From: Lysobacteraceae bacterium
Lineage (GTDB): Bacteria > Pseudomonadota > Gammaproteobacteria > Xanthomonadales > Rhodanobacteraceae
DNA: 64,000 nt
Direction of reading: 5' to 3'
NCBI GenBank assembly: GCA_004143945.1
Contig: SEHB01000001.1
Span: 620,001 to 684,000 of the forward strand
The notes below the pieces were generated by a model, which did no database searches, was not told the origin of the DNA, and worked only from the letters and a program-made list of their open reading frames with translations. This document shows positions 9,050 through 17,842 of the stretch, piece by piece. Every line of letters starts with the position of its first letter. Position 1 is the stretch's first letter. The position numbers and the translations under genes are program-made.

Positions 9050-10837
9050 ATGGAACGCGAAAGAGCCCATGGCACCTGGGCGGTGATCCGCCGCCTCTGG
9101 CCCGAAGTCTGGCGCTACCGCTGGCGCGTCGGCGTCGCGCTGGTGTTCCTCGTCGCCGCCAAGCTCGCCAACATCGGCGTGCCGCTCGTGATGAAGGACC
9201 TCATCGACGCGCTCGACCTCGAACCACGCCCGCTGATGATCCCGCTTGTGCTGCTGCTCGCGTACGGCGCGCTGCGGCTGTCGGCATCGCTGTTCCAGGA
9301 GCTGCGCCAGATCGTGTTCGCGCGCGTGCTCGCGCGCACCTCGCGCACGATCACGCTGCGCGTGTTCGAACACTTGCACGCGCTGTCGCTGCGCTTCCAC
9401 CTCGACCGCCGCACCGGCGGCGTCGCACGCGACGTCGAGCGCGGCATGAGCGCGACGTCGGACCTGCTCGACTGGACCATCTACACGATCGTGCCGACCC
9501 TGCTCGAAGTCGTGCTGGTCTGCGCGATCCTCGTCACGCGCTTCGACTGGACCTTCGCGGCGATCACGATCGGCACGCTGCTCGCCTACGTCGCGTTCAC
9601 GTTTTCGGTCACCGAATGGCGCATGCGCTGGTACCGCGCCGCGAACGTGGCCGACACCGAGGCGAACGAGCGCGCGGTCGATTCGCTGCTGAACTACGAG
9701 ACGGTCAAGTACTTCGGCAACGAACGCCACGAGTTCGGCCGCTACGACGCGAGCCTCGTGCGGCTCGAGGATGCGACGGTCAGGAGCCTGAAGACGCTCG
9801 CGGTACTCAACATCGGACAGGCCGGCATCGTCGCGCTCGGACTGACCCTGCTGCTCTGGCGAGCCGCGAGCGGCGTGATCGCTGGCAGCATGACACTCGG
9901 CGACTTCGTGCTCGTCAACGCCTTCCTGATCCAGCTCTCGATCCCGCTCAACTACCTCGGCATGGTCTATCGGGAGGTCAAGCAGGCGCTGATCAACATC
10001 GAGCGCATGTTCGCGTTGCTCGGCGAGCAGCGCGAAGTCGAAGACGGGGCCGGCGCGCAGCCGCTGCGAATCGACGGCGCGCACGTGCGCTTCGAGAACG
10101 TCGATTTCGCGTACGATCCGGCGCGTCCGATCCTCTCCGGCATCGACCTCGAGATCCCGCCAGGCCACACGCTCGCCGTGGTCGGCACCACCGGCGCGGG
10201 CAAGTCGACGCTCGCTCGGCTGCTGTTCCGCTTCTACGACGTCACGGGTGGGCGCATCACGATCGACGGCCAGGACATCCGCGCGGTCACGCAGGCGTCG
10301 CTGCGCGCCTCGATCGGCATCGTGCCGCAGGACACCGTGCTGTTCAACGACACGATCTTCTACAACATCGCCTACGGACGCCCCGGCGCGACGCGCGAGG
10401 AAGTCGTGGCCGCGGCGCGCGCGGCGCACGTGCACGACTTCATCGAGTCCCTGCCGCAGGGTTACGACACCGGTGTCGGCGAACGCGGCCTCAAGCTTTC
10501 AGGCGGAGAGAAGCAGCGCGTCGCGATCGCACGCACGCTGCTCAAGCGGCCTGCGATCCTCGTGTTCGACGAGGCGACGAGTGCACTCGACACGCGCACC
10601 GAGAAAACGATCCAGGCGGAGCTTGCCGACATCGCGCGCGACCGCACCACGCTGGTGATCGCGCACCGCCTGTCGACGATCATCGACGCCGACGAGATCG
10701 TCGTGCTCGAGCACGGCCGCGTGGTCGAGCGCGGCAGCCATGCCGAACTGCTCGCGCACGCTGGTCGCTACGCGCAGTTGTGGACGATGCAGCAGCGCGA
10801 ACGCGCGACCCCTTCCCCTGCGCCCGTCCAAGCCTGA
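9050..10837 (+). CDS. Atm1-type ABC exporter (half-transporter, permease fused to ATPase)
   Basis: A 595-residue half-transporter that should work as a homodimer in the inner membrane. The N-terminal half has six helices. NYETVKYFGNERHEFGRYD is the conserved loop wording of Atm1/HMT1 heavy-metal and glutathione-conjugate exporters. The ATPase half has Walker A (GTTGAGKST), signature LSGGEKQR and Walker B (ILVFDEATSALD). Relatives export glutathione-bound metals or persulfides; the substrate here is not proven. ATG 9050 is preferred over an upstream in-frame ATG (8975) lying in the divergent promoter region. Confidence 0.9.
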   Translation: MERERAHGTWAVIRRLWPEVWRYRWRVGVALVFLVAAKLANIGVPLVMKDLIDALDLEPRPLMIPLVLLLAYGALRLSASLFQELRQIVFARVLARTSRTITLRVFEHLHALSLRFHLDRRTGGVARDVERGMSATSDLLDWTIYTIVPTLLEVVLVCAILVTRFDWTFAAITIGTLLAYVAFTFSVTEWRMRWYRAANVADTEANERAVDSLLNYETVKYFGNERHEFGRYDASLVRLEDATVRSLKTLAVLNIGQAGIVALGLTLLLWRAASGVIAGSMTLGDFVLVNAFLIQLSIPLNYLGMVYREVKQALINIERMFALLGEQREVEDGAGAQPLRIDGAHVRFENVDFAYDPARPILSGIDLEIPPGHTLAVVGTTGAGKSTLARLLFRFYDVTGGRITIDGQDIRAVTQASLRASIGIVPQDTVLFNDTIFYNIAYGRPGATREEVVAAARAAHVHDFIESLPQGYDTGVGERGLKLSGGEKQRVAIARTLLKRPAILVFDEATSALDTRTEKTIQAELADIARDRTTLVIAHRLSTIIDADEIVVLEHGRVVERGSHAELLAHAGRYAQLWTMQQRERATPSPAPVQA

Positions 10838-10946
10838 CACTGGGAGTCACAATCGCCCGCGCCGCCGGGCCGAAGCGTGAACCCTGTATCGGCGAAAGTC
10901 AGGCACGTTCCTTGCTTCGCCGGAAGCGCTCGCACAAACCCCGGGG

Positions 10947-12053
10947 ATGCCCTTGAACACACCCAGAGTCCTGACCCTATGCGTGGCCGGCGCCGCCGAA
11001 GAAGTGGCCGCCCGCATCCACGCCATGCTCGACGACCAGCGCACGCGGCTCGACGCGCGCTGGCGCCCCGCCCACCACGGCCAGGCCGACGTGCTCCTGA
11101 TCGACGCGGAATCGGTCTATGGCCACATGGACTGGTTGCGCGCGCAGGCCAGCGGCAGGCTCGTCGTCGCGATGGCGGCGTCGCAGGAATCCTACGATCC
11201 CGATTTCTGGCTGCGCACGCCGCTGCAGGCGACCGACCTCGTCACCGTACTCAACCGGATCGGCGCGCAACTCGGCGTCAAGGCTGCGCCCCAGGTGACG
11301 CCGATCCGCGCGCCGACCACCGCGCCGGCGACGCCCTCCGCCGCCGCGCCCGCGGTGACGCTCCCGCCGCCTGCCAAGGTTGCAGCCGAGCCGCCACGTG
11401 TTGCACCCCAGGACGCGCCGTCGCGTCCACCACCGCAAGCGGTGGCTAGTGCGCCGACGCCGATGCCGCAGCACCCGCGCAACCTGCTCGAGTTGATCGA
11501 ACGCGAGGGCGAGGGTTCGCCACTCGCGCAACGGCTGCGCCTGCAGGCCGAGGGCCTGCCCGAGATCCTGCTCGACCCGCGCGAGCGCACCTGGCACTCC
11601 AGCAGCAGCCTCAAGGGCCTGTCGGGATGGGCCACGCGCGCGCTGCGCGCCGACGACGCGCGCCACATCAGCGATACCGATTTCGCGAGCGCGAGCGGCT
11701 CGCTGCCGTCGCAACCGCTCGCGCGCCTCAAGTGGCTGGTCCACCTCGTGCGCGGCGACGGCCAGCTCGATCCCGCGCTCGATCCCGGCGCGCGCTACAA
11801 GCTCACGCGCTGGCCGCAGAGCGAGCGCGAGTTCCCCAAGCACTTCCGCATCGCGACGATGATGCTGAAATCGGCCGCTCCGCTCGAGGAGATCGCCGAG
11901 CTCAGCGGCGCGGGCGTCGCCGACGTCGCGAACTTCATCAATGCCTATCACGCGCTCGGTTTCATCGAACCCGAAGTCGCCGACCGTGGCCAGGACGACG
12001 GCAGGCGCAGCGGACTGTTCGGCAGGATGAAAAAAACCTCCGCCGTGAGTTGA
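10947..12053 (+). CDS. Cytosolic protein with receiver-like N-terminus and helical C-terminal domain, function unknown
   Basis: A 368-residue protein. Residues 1-115 look like a degenerate receiver fold (ADVLLIDAESVYGHMDWLRA, VVAMAASQESYDPDFWLRTPL). A Pro/Ala-rich linker covers residues 115-180. The C-terminal 180 residues are alpha-helical and include a winged-helix-like segment (IATMMLKSAAPLEEIAEL, ADVANFINAYHALGFIE), which resembles the PatA-like output regions of some bacterial receiver proteins. No signal peptide or membrane helix is seen. It stands alone before the tRNA cluster. I do not recognise a named family, so the function is left open. Confidence 0.75.
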   Translation: MPLNTPRVLTLCVAGAAEEVAARIHAMLDDQRTRLDARWRPAHHGQADVLLIDAESVYGHMDWLRAQASGRLVVAMAASQESYDPDFWLRTPLQATDLVTVLNRIGAQLGVKAAPQVTPIRAPTTAPATPSAAAPAVTLPPPAKVAAEPPRVAPQDAPSRPPPQAVASAPTPMPQHPRNLLELIEREGEGSPLAQRLRLQAEGLPEILLDPRERTWHSSSSLKGLSGWATRALRADDARHISDTDFASASGSLPSQPLARLKWLVHLVRGDGQLDPALDPGARYKLTRWPQSEREFPKHFRIATMMLKSAAPLEEIAELSGAGVADVANFINAYHALGFIEPEVADRGQDDGRRSGLFGRMKKTSAVS

Positions 12054-12091
12054 CGAACGCGCGCGCGCTCACTATCCTTTCGCGCTCTCTC

Positions 12092-12167
<76 letters not shown>

Positions 12168-12182
12168 GAGCGGTTCCTGTGC

Positions 12183-12258
12183 GTCCCCATCGTCTAGAGG
12201 CCTAGGACACCGCCCTTTCACGGCAGTAACAGGGGTTCGAATCCCCTTGGGGACGCCA
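12183..12258 (+). tRNA. tRNA-Glu (anticodon TTC)
   Basis: A 76-base cloverleaf with encoded CCA: acceptor GTCCCCA/TGGGGAC, T arm AGGGGTTCGAATCCCCT, and anticodon loop CTTTCAC with TTC in the centre. The anticodon stem reads CCGCC on one side and GGCAG on the other, which leaves a C-A mismatch at the second pair (28-42), where E. coli tRNA-Glu has C-G. The rest is canonical, so it is probably functional. Confidence 0.95.
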
Positions 12259-12334
12259 TAACAGTGAAGGGCGAATGCGAACCGGGATGGTTCGCCTGCA
12301 ACACCGGCGCAGGATGCGTCGCACGGTACAACGC

Positions 12335-12411
12335 GGAGCGGTAGTTCAGCTGGTTAGAATGCTGGCCTGTCACGCCGGAGGTCGCGGGTTCGAGTCCCGT
12401 CCGCTCCGCCA
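12335..12411 (+). tRNA. tRNA-Asp (anticodon GTC)
   Basis: A 77-base cloverleaf with encoded CCA: acceptor GGAGCGG/CCGCTCC, D arm GTTCAGCTGGTTAGAAT, anticodon loop CTGTCAC and T arm GCGGGTTCGAGTCCCGT. Anticodon GTC reads aspartate codons. It is the last tRNA of the tandem set and is directly followed by a strong terminator. Confidence 0.96.
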
Positions 12412-12418
12412 TACACCC

Positions 12419-12451
12419 GCCGGTTTGGAGGTTTCTCCAAACCGGCTTTTT
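12419..12451 (+). terminator. Rho-independent terminator of the tRNA cluster
   Basis: A perfect 12-base stem GCCGGTTTGGAG / CTCCAAACCGGC with a four-base loop is followed by five T residues. It lies 7 bases after the tRNA-Asp CCA end, so it should end transcription of the Ala-Glu-Asp tRNA unit before the next gene. Confidence 0.93.
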
Positions 12452-12579
12452 CATGCCTGCCGTTCGCCTTGCCTGACGCGCTGAATGCCGCCCCACTGCG
12501 TCGGCCTGCGTTAAGACCTGCGACATCCCCCGATGAGTCCAATGCGAAGGCACGCCTCATGCGTGCCTCGGAGGACTGC

Positions 12580-14250
12580 ATGGACCCATCGGCGACGTCG
12601 GCAACCGAATCCAGCGAAGCCGAAGGGTCGGACGCCGCGCGCGGCCTGCGGATCCTGCGCGTGCTCGCGCGCCACTGGCGCGCGGGCATCTTCGACGCAT
12701 CGTCGACGACGTCACTCGAAGCCGACGCAGCCGAAGCCTTCGCCTCGGATCTCGAATCGCTCGGACCCGCGTTCGTCAAGGTCGGCCAGATGCTGTCGAC
12801 GCGCACGGATCTCGTGCATCCCGACGTTCCGGTCGTTCTCGAGCGCATGCAGGACGCAGTGGCGCCGCTGCCCTGGCATGTGATGCAGCGGGAGATCGAA
12901 CGCGCACTCGGCGCGCCGACCTCGACCCTGTTCGCGCGCATCGACCACGAGCCGATCGGCAGCGCATCGCTCGCGCAGGTGTATCGCGCGGCGCTGCCGG
13001 ACGGGCGCGCGGTCGCGGTCAAGGTGCAGCGCCCGGACGTCGAGGCCGTGATCACGCGCGATCTCGACCTGCTCGGCAAGATCGCGCGCGGCCTCGATCG
13101 CTACACGCGCATCGGCCAGCGCCTCAGGCTGCAGGACTGGATCGGCGAATTCCGCGAAAGCCTGTTGCGCGAACTCGACTACGACGCCGAAGCCGACAAC
13201 CTCGAACGCTTCGCCGAGCACCTGCGCCCGTACGAGGCGCTGCTGGTGCCGTTGCCGACACGCAGCCACCTCGCGCGCAGCGTGCTGACGATGCAGCTCG
13301 TGCGCGGCCGGCGCATCGACGCGGCGCCCCGCTCCGTCGCAGGCGATCGCGCAGGCATGCTCGCGTCCGAACTGGTGCGCGCCTATCTCGACCAGGCGCT
13401 GCTGCACGGCGAGATCCACGCCGATCCGCATCCGGGCAACCTGCTCGTCACCGACGACGGACGACTCGCGCTGCTCGACCTCGGCATGGTCGCGAACGTG
13501 TCGCCGCAGCGGCGCGACCAGTTGATGCGGATGATGCTCGGTGTCGCAGACGGTCGCGGCGAGGACGTCGCCGACGAACTCGCGACGATCGGCGAACCGC
13601 TCGAATACTTCGATCGCGCGGGCCTGCAGCGGGACGTCGCGCGCCTCGTCGCGCGCTATGCGGCAGGCGAGCAGCCCGCGCCCACCGAAGGCAGGCTGCT
13701 GCTGGAGATGGTGCGCCTGTCGACCGTGCACGGCCTGCGTCCGGCGGCCGAACTCAGCCTGCTCGGCAAGGCGCTGTTGAACCTCGACGCGAGCCGCGCA
13801 CTGCTCGCACCCGAACTGGCCGTGCGCGACCTCATCGCGGCGCACCTGTCGCGCATCGCCGCGGACCGGCTGAGCGAAGGGCTCAACAGCGCGCGCTTCG
13901 TCGACGGTCTTCATCAAGTGCAGGCACTCGTCGCGGGCGCGCCAAAGCGCCTGGACAGCCTGCTCGCGATCCTCGCTGAAAACCGCCTGCAGGTGCGCAT
14001 CACCGGCCTCGAGGAAGCGCGTCTCGTCGAGAACCTGCAGAAGATTGCGAACCGCATCGCGGCCGGCGTGATCGTCGCCGCGCTGATCCTCGCGTCGGCG
14101 CTGGTGGTGCGCGCAGGTCCTGCCGCGGGCGTGCCGGGTTACTCGACGATCGCAATTGGCCTGTTCCTGCTCGCGACCGCGCTCGGTCTCACGATGGTGG
14201 TGCAGGCGCTGCGTACCGACCGCTCGGCGCCGCCACGCAAGGAGCCCTGA
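12580..14250 (+). CDS. UbiB/ABC1 (ADCK)-family atypical kinase
   Basis: A 556-residue protein of the family that supports ubiquinone synthesis and lipid-linked processes. Hallmarks are the KxGQ motif (FVKVGQMLSTR, residues 65-75), the Ala-rich loop GSASLAQVYRA, the catalytic-loop motif HADPHPGNLLV and the metal-binding LLDLGM. Two C-terminal membrane helices (GVIVAALILASALVV, GLFLLATALGLTMVV) anchor it. ATG 12580 follows CGGAGG; an upstream in-frame ATG (12469) overlaps the tRNA terminator region and is unlikely. It is not next to ubiE or ubiJ, so it may be a UbiB-like paralogue rather than UbiB itself. Confidence 0.88.
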   Translation: MDPSATSATESSEAEGSDAARGLRILRVLARHWRAGIFDASSTTSLEADAAEAFASDLESLGPAFVKVGQMLSTRTDLVHPDVPVVLERMQDAVAPLPWHVMQREIERALGAPTSTLFARIDHEPIGSASLAQVYRAALPDGRAVAVKVQRPDVEAVITRDLDLLGKIARGLDRYTRIGQRLRLQDWIGEFRESLLRELDYDAEADNLERFAEHLRPYEALLVPLPTRSHLARSVLTMQLVRGRRIDAAPRSVAGDRAGMLASELVRAYLDQALLHGEIHADPHPGNLLVTDDGRLALLDLGMVANVSPQRRDQLMRMMLGVADGRGEDVADELATIGEPLEYFDRAGLQRDVARLVARYAAGEQPAPTEGRLLLEMVRLSTVHGLRPAAELSLLGKALLNLDASRALLAPELAVRDLIAAHLSRIAADRLSEGLNSARFVDGLHQVQALVAGAPKRLDSLLAILAENRLQVRITGLEEARLVENLQKIANRIAAGVIVAALILASALVVRAGPAAGVPGYSTIAIGLFLLATALGLTMVVQALRTDRSAPPRKEP

Positions 14251-14349
14251 TTACGACGGTCGATGTGTCGCCCGGCGGGCTGGCTCGGGGCCGGGTCCGC
14301 CTCGGAGCCAGGTGAAGCGCCGGCCGCGATTTCGGACAAAACGAAAAGC

Positions 14350-14390
14350 GCTTCGCGCGAGGCGATCCGCCTTCGCGCGAAGCATTTCTT
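14350..14390. terminator. Probable bidirectional terminator between convergent genes
   Basis: A 13-base hairpin (GCTTCGCGCGAGG at 14350-14362 pairing with 14371-14383, one G-T pair) has a T-rich run (ATTTCTT) on its right. On its left is an A-rich run (ACAAAACGAAAA), which is a T-run on the other strand. It lies between the convergent UbiB-like gene and the Gly/Asp/His-tailed gene and can serve both. Confidence 0.75.
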
Positions 14391-14405
14391 CAGATTGACG
14401 CAGCT

Positions 14406-15743
14406 TCAGTCGTGATGGCGCCCGCGATCATCGTCGCCGCCGTGGCCACCATGGCCGCCGTGGTCATCATCGTCATCGTCATCGTCCCCGCCGTGCCCGC
14501 CGTTGTCGTCACCGGGCGGATCGTCGTTGCCGCCGCCACCGTTGTCGTCGCCCGGCGGATCGTCGTTGCCACCGCCGTCATCACCTTCGGACGGCTGGGT
14601 CGGGAACAGGCCCGACAGCACCACCGCGCCGCCGCGACGCACCTGCACCATCTGCCCGCGTGGATCGAAGTCGAGCAGGAAGTGGCCCGCTTCGGGCGGA
14701 TCGCGGAACTCGATCTCGCCTTCGGTCCCGCGTGCGACCGCCACCACTTCGATCGTGCCGCGTTCGATGCCGCCGACATCGAGCGCATAGAAGCCCGCGG
14801 CCACGTCCTCGAGTTCGACCGAGAAGTCGGCGCGATTCGGCCGCTCCTCGAGTTTGGCCTGGAGTTCCGGGCCGTCGTTCGCGGTCTCGACGTGCATCTC
14901 GTAGACCGCGAACGAGCCGCCCGGAACGCCTCCGTCGTCGTCACCCGCACCGCCCTCGCCCGAGCCGAACTTGGTGCGCAGGAACACGGTGCTGCCCTGG
15001 ACGATCTCGACCATCGCGCCGCGCGGATCGAAATCGAGCAGGATCTTGCCGGGCTCAACCGGGCTGCGGAACTCGACTTCACCTTCGGTGCCGGTCGCCG
15101 CGGTGCGGACTTCGAGCGTCGCGCGCTCCACTCCGCCCACGCGCAACGAATAGTCGCCGAGTGGCAGGTCTTCGGCCTCGACCTTGAAATCGGTGCGATC
15201 GCTGCGCTCTTCGAAGCGCGACTTGCCGCTCGCCACCTGCACGACACCGGTGTTCTCGAAGTATTCGACGATGCGGTCGCGGTCGGTGACGATGCGGTCA
15301 TCGGAGATCCCGCCCGTGCACGCGCCACTCGCGTCTGCCGTGGCGCGCACGATCGCGACCTGGCCCGATGCGAGGCGTCGGTCGATCGGCGCGAGTGCCA
15401 CGCTGCCTCTCGAGCAGTCGTCGAACGAAACGGTGAGTTTGCCCCACGGAACGGACGAACCGGCCGTGACCGCGTCGAGCACCGCGCGATTGCCGCGGAT
15501 CGCGCCCTTCGCGCGGACCCACTGCGGCCGGCCGGCCGCGTCGTTGCCGATCCAGAACGCGTGCAGCTCCTTGCCTGATGCAGTCTGGACGACTTCGGCG
15601 CCGAGCGCGCGCGTCGGGGCCGCGCGGTCGAGCCAGAGCCCGGAGAAACCGCGAGTGATCGTGAGTGCTTGCGCGGTTGGTGCAAGCGCCGCGCTTGCGA
15701 GCACGAGCGTCGCGGCGGCGAGCAGGGTAGGACGAGTCGACAT
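14406..15743 (-). CDS. Secreted protein with duplicated domain and acidic Gly/Asp/His tail
   Basis: A 445-residue exported protein of unknown function, with signal peptide MSTRPTLLAAATLVLASAAL. It carries two copies of a roughly 110-residue unit. Copy 1 contains GVERATLEV, GTEGEVEFRSP, LLDFDPRG and STVFL; copy 2 has GIERGTIEV, GTEGEIEFRDP, LLDFDPRG and GAVVL. The last about 60 residues are low complexity: two copies of NDDPPGDDNGG, then runs of Asp with GGHGGHGG, ending RGRHHD. Such tails usually bind Ca or transition metals (inference). ATG 15743 begins the signal peptide. It is divergent from the signalling cluster across a 300-base gap. Confidence 0.8.
   Translation of the reverse strand: MSTRPTLLAAATLVLASAALAPTAQALTITRGFSGLWLDRAAPTRALGAEVVQTASGKELHAFWIGNDAAGRPQWVRAKGAIRGNRAVLDAVTAGSSVPWGKLTVSFDDCSRGSVALAPIDRRLASGQVAIVRATADASGACTGGISDDRIVTDRDRIVEYFENTGVVQVASGKSRFEERSDRTDFKVEAEDLPLGDYSLRVGGVERATLEVRTAATGTEGEVEFRSPVEPGKILLDFDPRGAMVEIVQGSTVFLRTKFGSGEGGAGDDDGGVPGGSFAVYEMHVETANDGPELQAKLEERPNRADFSVELEDVAAGFYALDVGGIERGTIEVVAVARGTEGEIEFRDPPEAGHFLLDFDPRGQMVQVRRGGAVVLSGLFPTQPSEGDDGGGNDDPPGDDNGGGGNDDPPGDDNGGHGGDDDDDDDDHGGHGGHGGDDDRGRHHD
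14516..14580. repeat. Tandem repeat coding the acidic tail
   Basis: Two near-identical units of about 33 bases (core GGCGGATCGTCGTTGCC) encode the repeated NDDPPGDDNGG blocks of the secreted protein. Just beside it, 14463-14490 is a run of TCATCGTCAT units coding a poly-Asp stretch. This simple-sequence DNA is prone to length change by slippage. Confidence 0.8.
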
Positions 15744-16043
15744 GATGAATTCCCGGAAGAAGTGCCGCCGATCGCAGCGAGGCCATGCTGCCGTTGGCCG
15801 ACGGATCGCTCCATCCGGAGTTCCACCCAGCCCCACGCGGGCGCTGCCCCCACCTTCGCGAGCACCGCCGCGGCGCGCGTGCTCCCGTCGCGCAGCATTC
15901 AGGAAGCGCGCTGGGTGGTTCCACCCAGCGCGCGGCAGGCACTCCGCCCACGCGCACTGCGCTCTATCGACTCGCGAGCGGCGCTGCATTACTGTCATCC
16001 GCACATATCCATCGGCGTGAATGCGCGCCGAGGCGAGGGGGCG
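15744..16043. promoter_or_regulatory. Divergent 300-base gap with a perfect hairpin at 15906-15933
   Basis: No coding potential is convincing here. The main feature is a perfect 13-base stem GCGCGCTGGGTGG / CCACCCAGCGCGC with a two-base loop, too GC-rich and T-poor for a normal terminator. Partial relatives of its arm (TTCCACCCAGC) occur near 15823. It may be a REP-like palindrome or an operator for one of the two divergent promoters. Promoter elements were not identified. Confidence 0.55.
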
Positions 16044-16904
16044 ATGCAGCTACCGACGGTCCGCAATCCCTGCCTGGCACTGGCGGCCTCGGCCGTGCTG
16101 CTGTGCCCTGCGATCGCGCGCGCCGGCAGCGTCGTCGTCGAGATCGTCGACGGGCGCAAGGCCAAGGCCGAGATCACCCTCGTCGATGGCGCCAACAGCT
16201 ACAGCGCCGATTTCGAACTGGAGTTCCACAATCCGCAGAACCTCACGGTCGCCTGCGTGGGCATCGATGCCGACGTGCTCGATGCGATCGAGATCGCCGA
16301 CATCGAAAGCCGCCTGCCCGATCCGGCCAACCAGTCGATCGACCCGGCGTTCCCGGTGCGCGTCACGGTGGAACCGCCGATCGCCTGCGGACTGGCCTTC
16401 GAGGACGAGGTGCACGTGGAGTTCGACACGCCCGATCTCGTGTTCGCACCGTTCTCGCCGTATCGCCTGATGAAAGCGCCGCTCGGCGGCGACTTCCACG
16501 ACATCACCGCATCGGTCATCGCCGGCAGCGTGCGCTCGCGCGGAAGCGGCGGCAGCTTCTCCGAGTTCGTGATGATCGCCGATTCGCTCCAGGATCACGC
16601 GGCCGACGCCGATGCGGCGTACGACGCGCTCGAGGCGCGCCTCGACGATCCCGCGATCGCGCTGACCGCGCAGTTGACGCTGCAGACCGACGTCGCGCTG
16701 AGCCGCGCCGCGTACGATGCGGACAACCATGCCCAGGCGATCGCGCTGCTCGACGACCTCGACCTGCACTGCGCGACGCTCGGCGGGCCGGCCCTGCCGA
16801 ACGTCTGGCGCTCCGCGCGCGACCTCGTCAACGCCGAAGCGGAGATCGTCACCCTGGGCCGCAACATCAAGTTCGCACTCGGCCGCCTCGCCGGATCGCC
16901 CTGA
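16044..16904 (+). CDS. Secreted protein of unknown function heading the signalling cluster
   Basis: A 286-residue protein with signal peptide MQLPTVRNPCLALAASAVLL, cleaved near AIARAGS. The mature part begins with a beta-rich segment (VVVEIVDGRKAKAEITLVDG) and ends in a helical region (DADAAYDALEARLDDPAIAL, AIALLDDLDLHC). Two Cys pairs could form disulfides. ATG 16044 follows GAGGGGG. The next gene starts 11 bases after its stop, so it is probably the first cistron of the FHA/kinase operon and could be its periplasmic partner (inference from position). I do not recognise the family. Confidence 0.72.
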   Translation: MQLPTVRNPCLALAASAVLLCPAIARAGSVVVEIVDGRKAKAEITLVDGANSYSADFELEFHNPQNLTVACVGIDADVLDAIEIADIESRLPDPANQSIDPAFPVRVTVEPPIACGLAFEDEVHVEFDTPDLVFAPFSPYRLMKAPLGGDFHDITASVIAGSVRSRGSGGSFSEFVMIADSLQDHAADADAAYDALEARLDDPAIALTAQLTLQTDVALSRAAYDADNHAQAIALLDDLDLHCATLGGPALPNVWRSARDLVNAEAEIVTLGRNIKFALGRLAGSP

Positions 16905-16915
16905 CGGGTGCCTCG

Positions 16916-17842
16916 ATGCCGGCACGCCTCAGCATCCATGTCCCGGGCGAACCGACCCTGCTGCGCATCCTCGAGGACGGCGCTTCGATCGAGCTCGGCC
17001 GAGATCCAGCGGGCGAACTCGTGATCGAACACGCTTCGGTCTCGCGCCGGCACGCGCGCATCACGCACGACGACGGCGGATGGCAGCTGTCCGATCTCGG
17101 GTCGAAGAACGGCATCCGCGTCGACGGGGCGCGCACCGCCCACACGCGCCTCGAACGCACGTGCTGGTTCGCGCTCGGCGACGTGTTCTGCGAGTTCGAG
17201 CCGATCGATGCACGTGCGCGCGCCCACCTCGCCGCGCGCGACGCCGAGCGCCGCAGCTCCTCGCACGCGTGGACCGAGCGCATCGCGCGCAACCGGCGCA
17301 CCGAAGACCTCGTGGCCGACCTGCTGCGCGGCATCGTGGAGATTTCCGAATGCGAGCGCGGCTTCCTGCTGGTTTTCGATGCGGATGAACGCCTCGTCAT
17401 GCGCGCGTGCCATTCGCTGACGCCAGACGAAGTCGCGGACCGCACGTTCACCGGCAGCCGCAGCGCGGTCGACCGCGCATTGCTGCATCGGCGCCCGGTG
17501 TTCTCGTCCGACCAGCGTGATCGCGCCTGGCTCGGCGACCAGGCGAGCGTGATCGCACGCGGCCTGCGCGCGATCGCGTGCCTGCCGCTGCAGCATGGCG
17601 GCGACCTGCTCGGCGTCGCCTATGCCGACACCGGCGACGCGGCGAAGGAGTTCACCGATCTCGATGCCGAGCTGCTCGCGGCCTTCGTCGAGCGCGCGTC
17701 GGTCGCGCTCGCGATCGCGATGCTCGACGAACAACTCGCCGGATTGACCTCGCTGCTCGCGGTCGGCGACGCGGGCAATCGCACGCTCGGCGCCGCGCCC
17801 GCATGGCCGTTCCCGCCGGCGGCGGCTGGAGACCACGCGTGA
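16916..17842 (+). CDS. FHA-GAF protein
   Basis: A 308-residue cytosolic protein. Residues 1-95 form a forkhead-associated domain with the phosphothreonine-binding residues in IELGRDPAG, SVSRRHARI and LSDLGSKNGIRVDG. After a charged linker, residues 130-285 form a GAF domain (ISECERGFLLVFDADERLV, RAIACLPLQHGGDLLGVAYAD). FHA domains bind phosphothreonine made by Ser/Thr kinases, and the next gene encodes such a kinase, overlapping by four bases (GTGA). The GAF domain could sense a small ligand. It resembles the FHA-GAF parts of larger myxobacterial signalling proteins, here without an attached output domain. Confidence 0.88.
   Translation: MPARLSIHVPGEPTLLRILEDGASIELGRDPAGELVIEHASVSRRHARITHDDGGWQLSDLGSKNGIRVDGARTAHTRLERTCWFALGDVFCEFEPIDARARAHLAARDAERRSSSHAWTERIARNRRTEDLVADLLRGIVEISECERGFLLVFDADERLVMRACHSLTPDEVADRTFTGSRSAVDRALLHRRPVFSSDQRDRAWLGDQASVIARGLRAIACLPLQHGGDLLGVAYADTGDAAKEFTDLDAELLAAFVERASVALAIAMLDEQLAGLTSLLAVGDAGNRTLGAAPAWPFPPAAAGDHA

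Noticed and set aside
8945-10435. Long minus-strand frame opposite the Atm1-type exporter
   Set aside because: The translation is dominated by Arg, Asp, Glu and His without domain features; the plus strand has all ABC transporter motifs.
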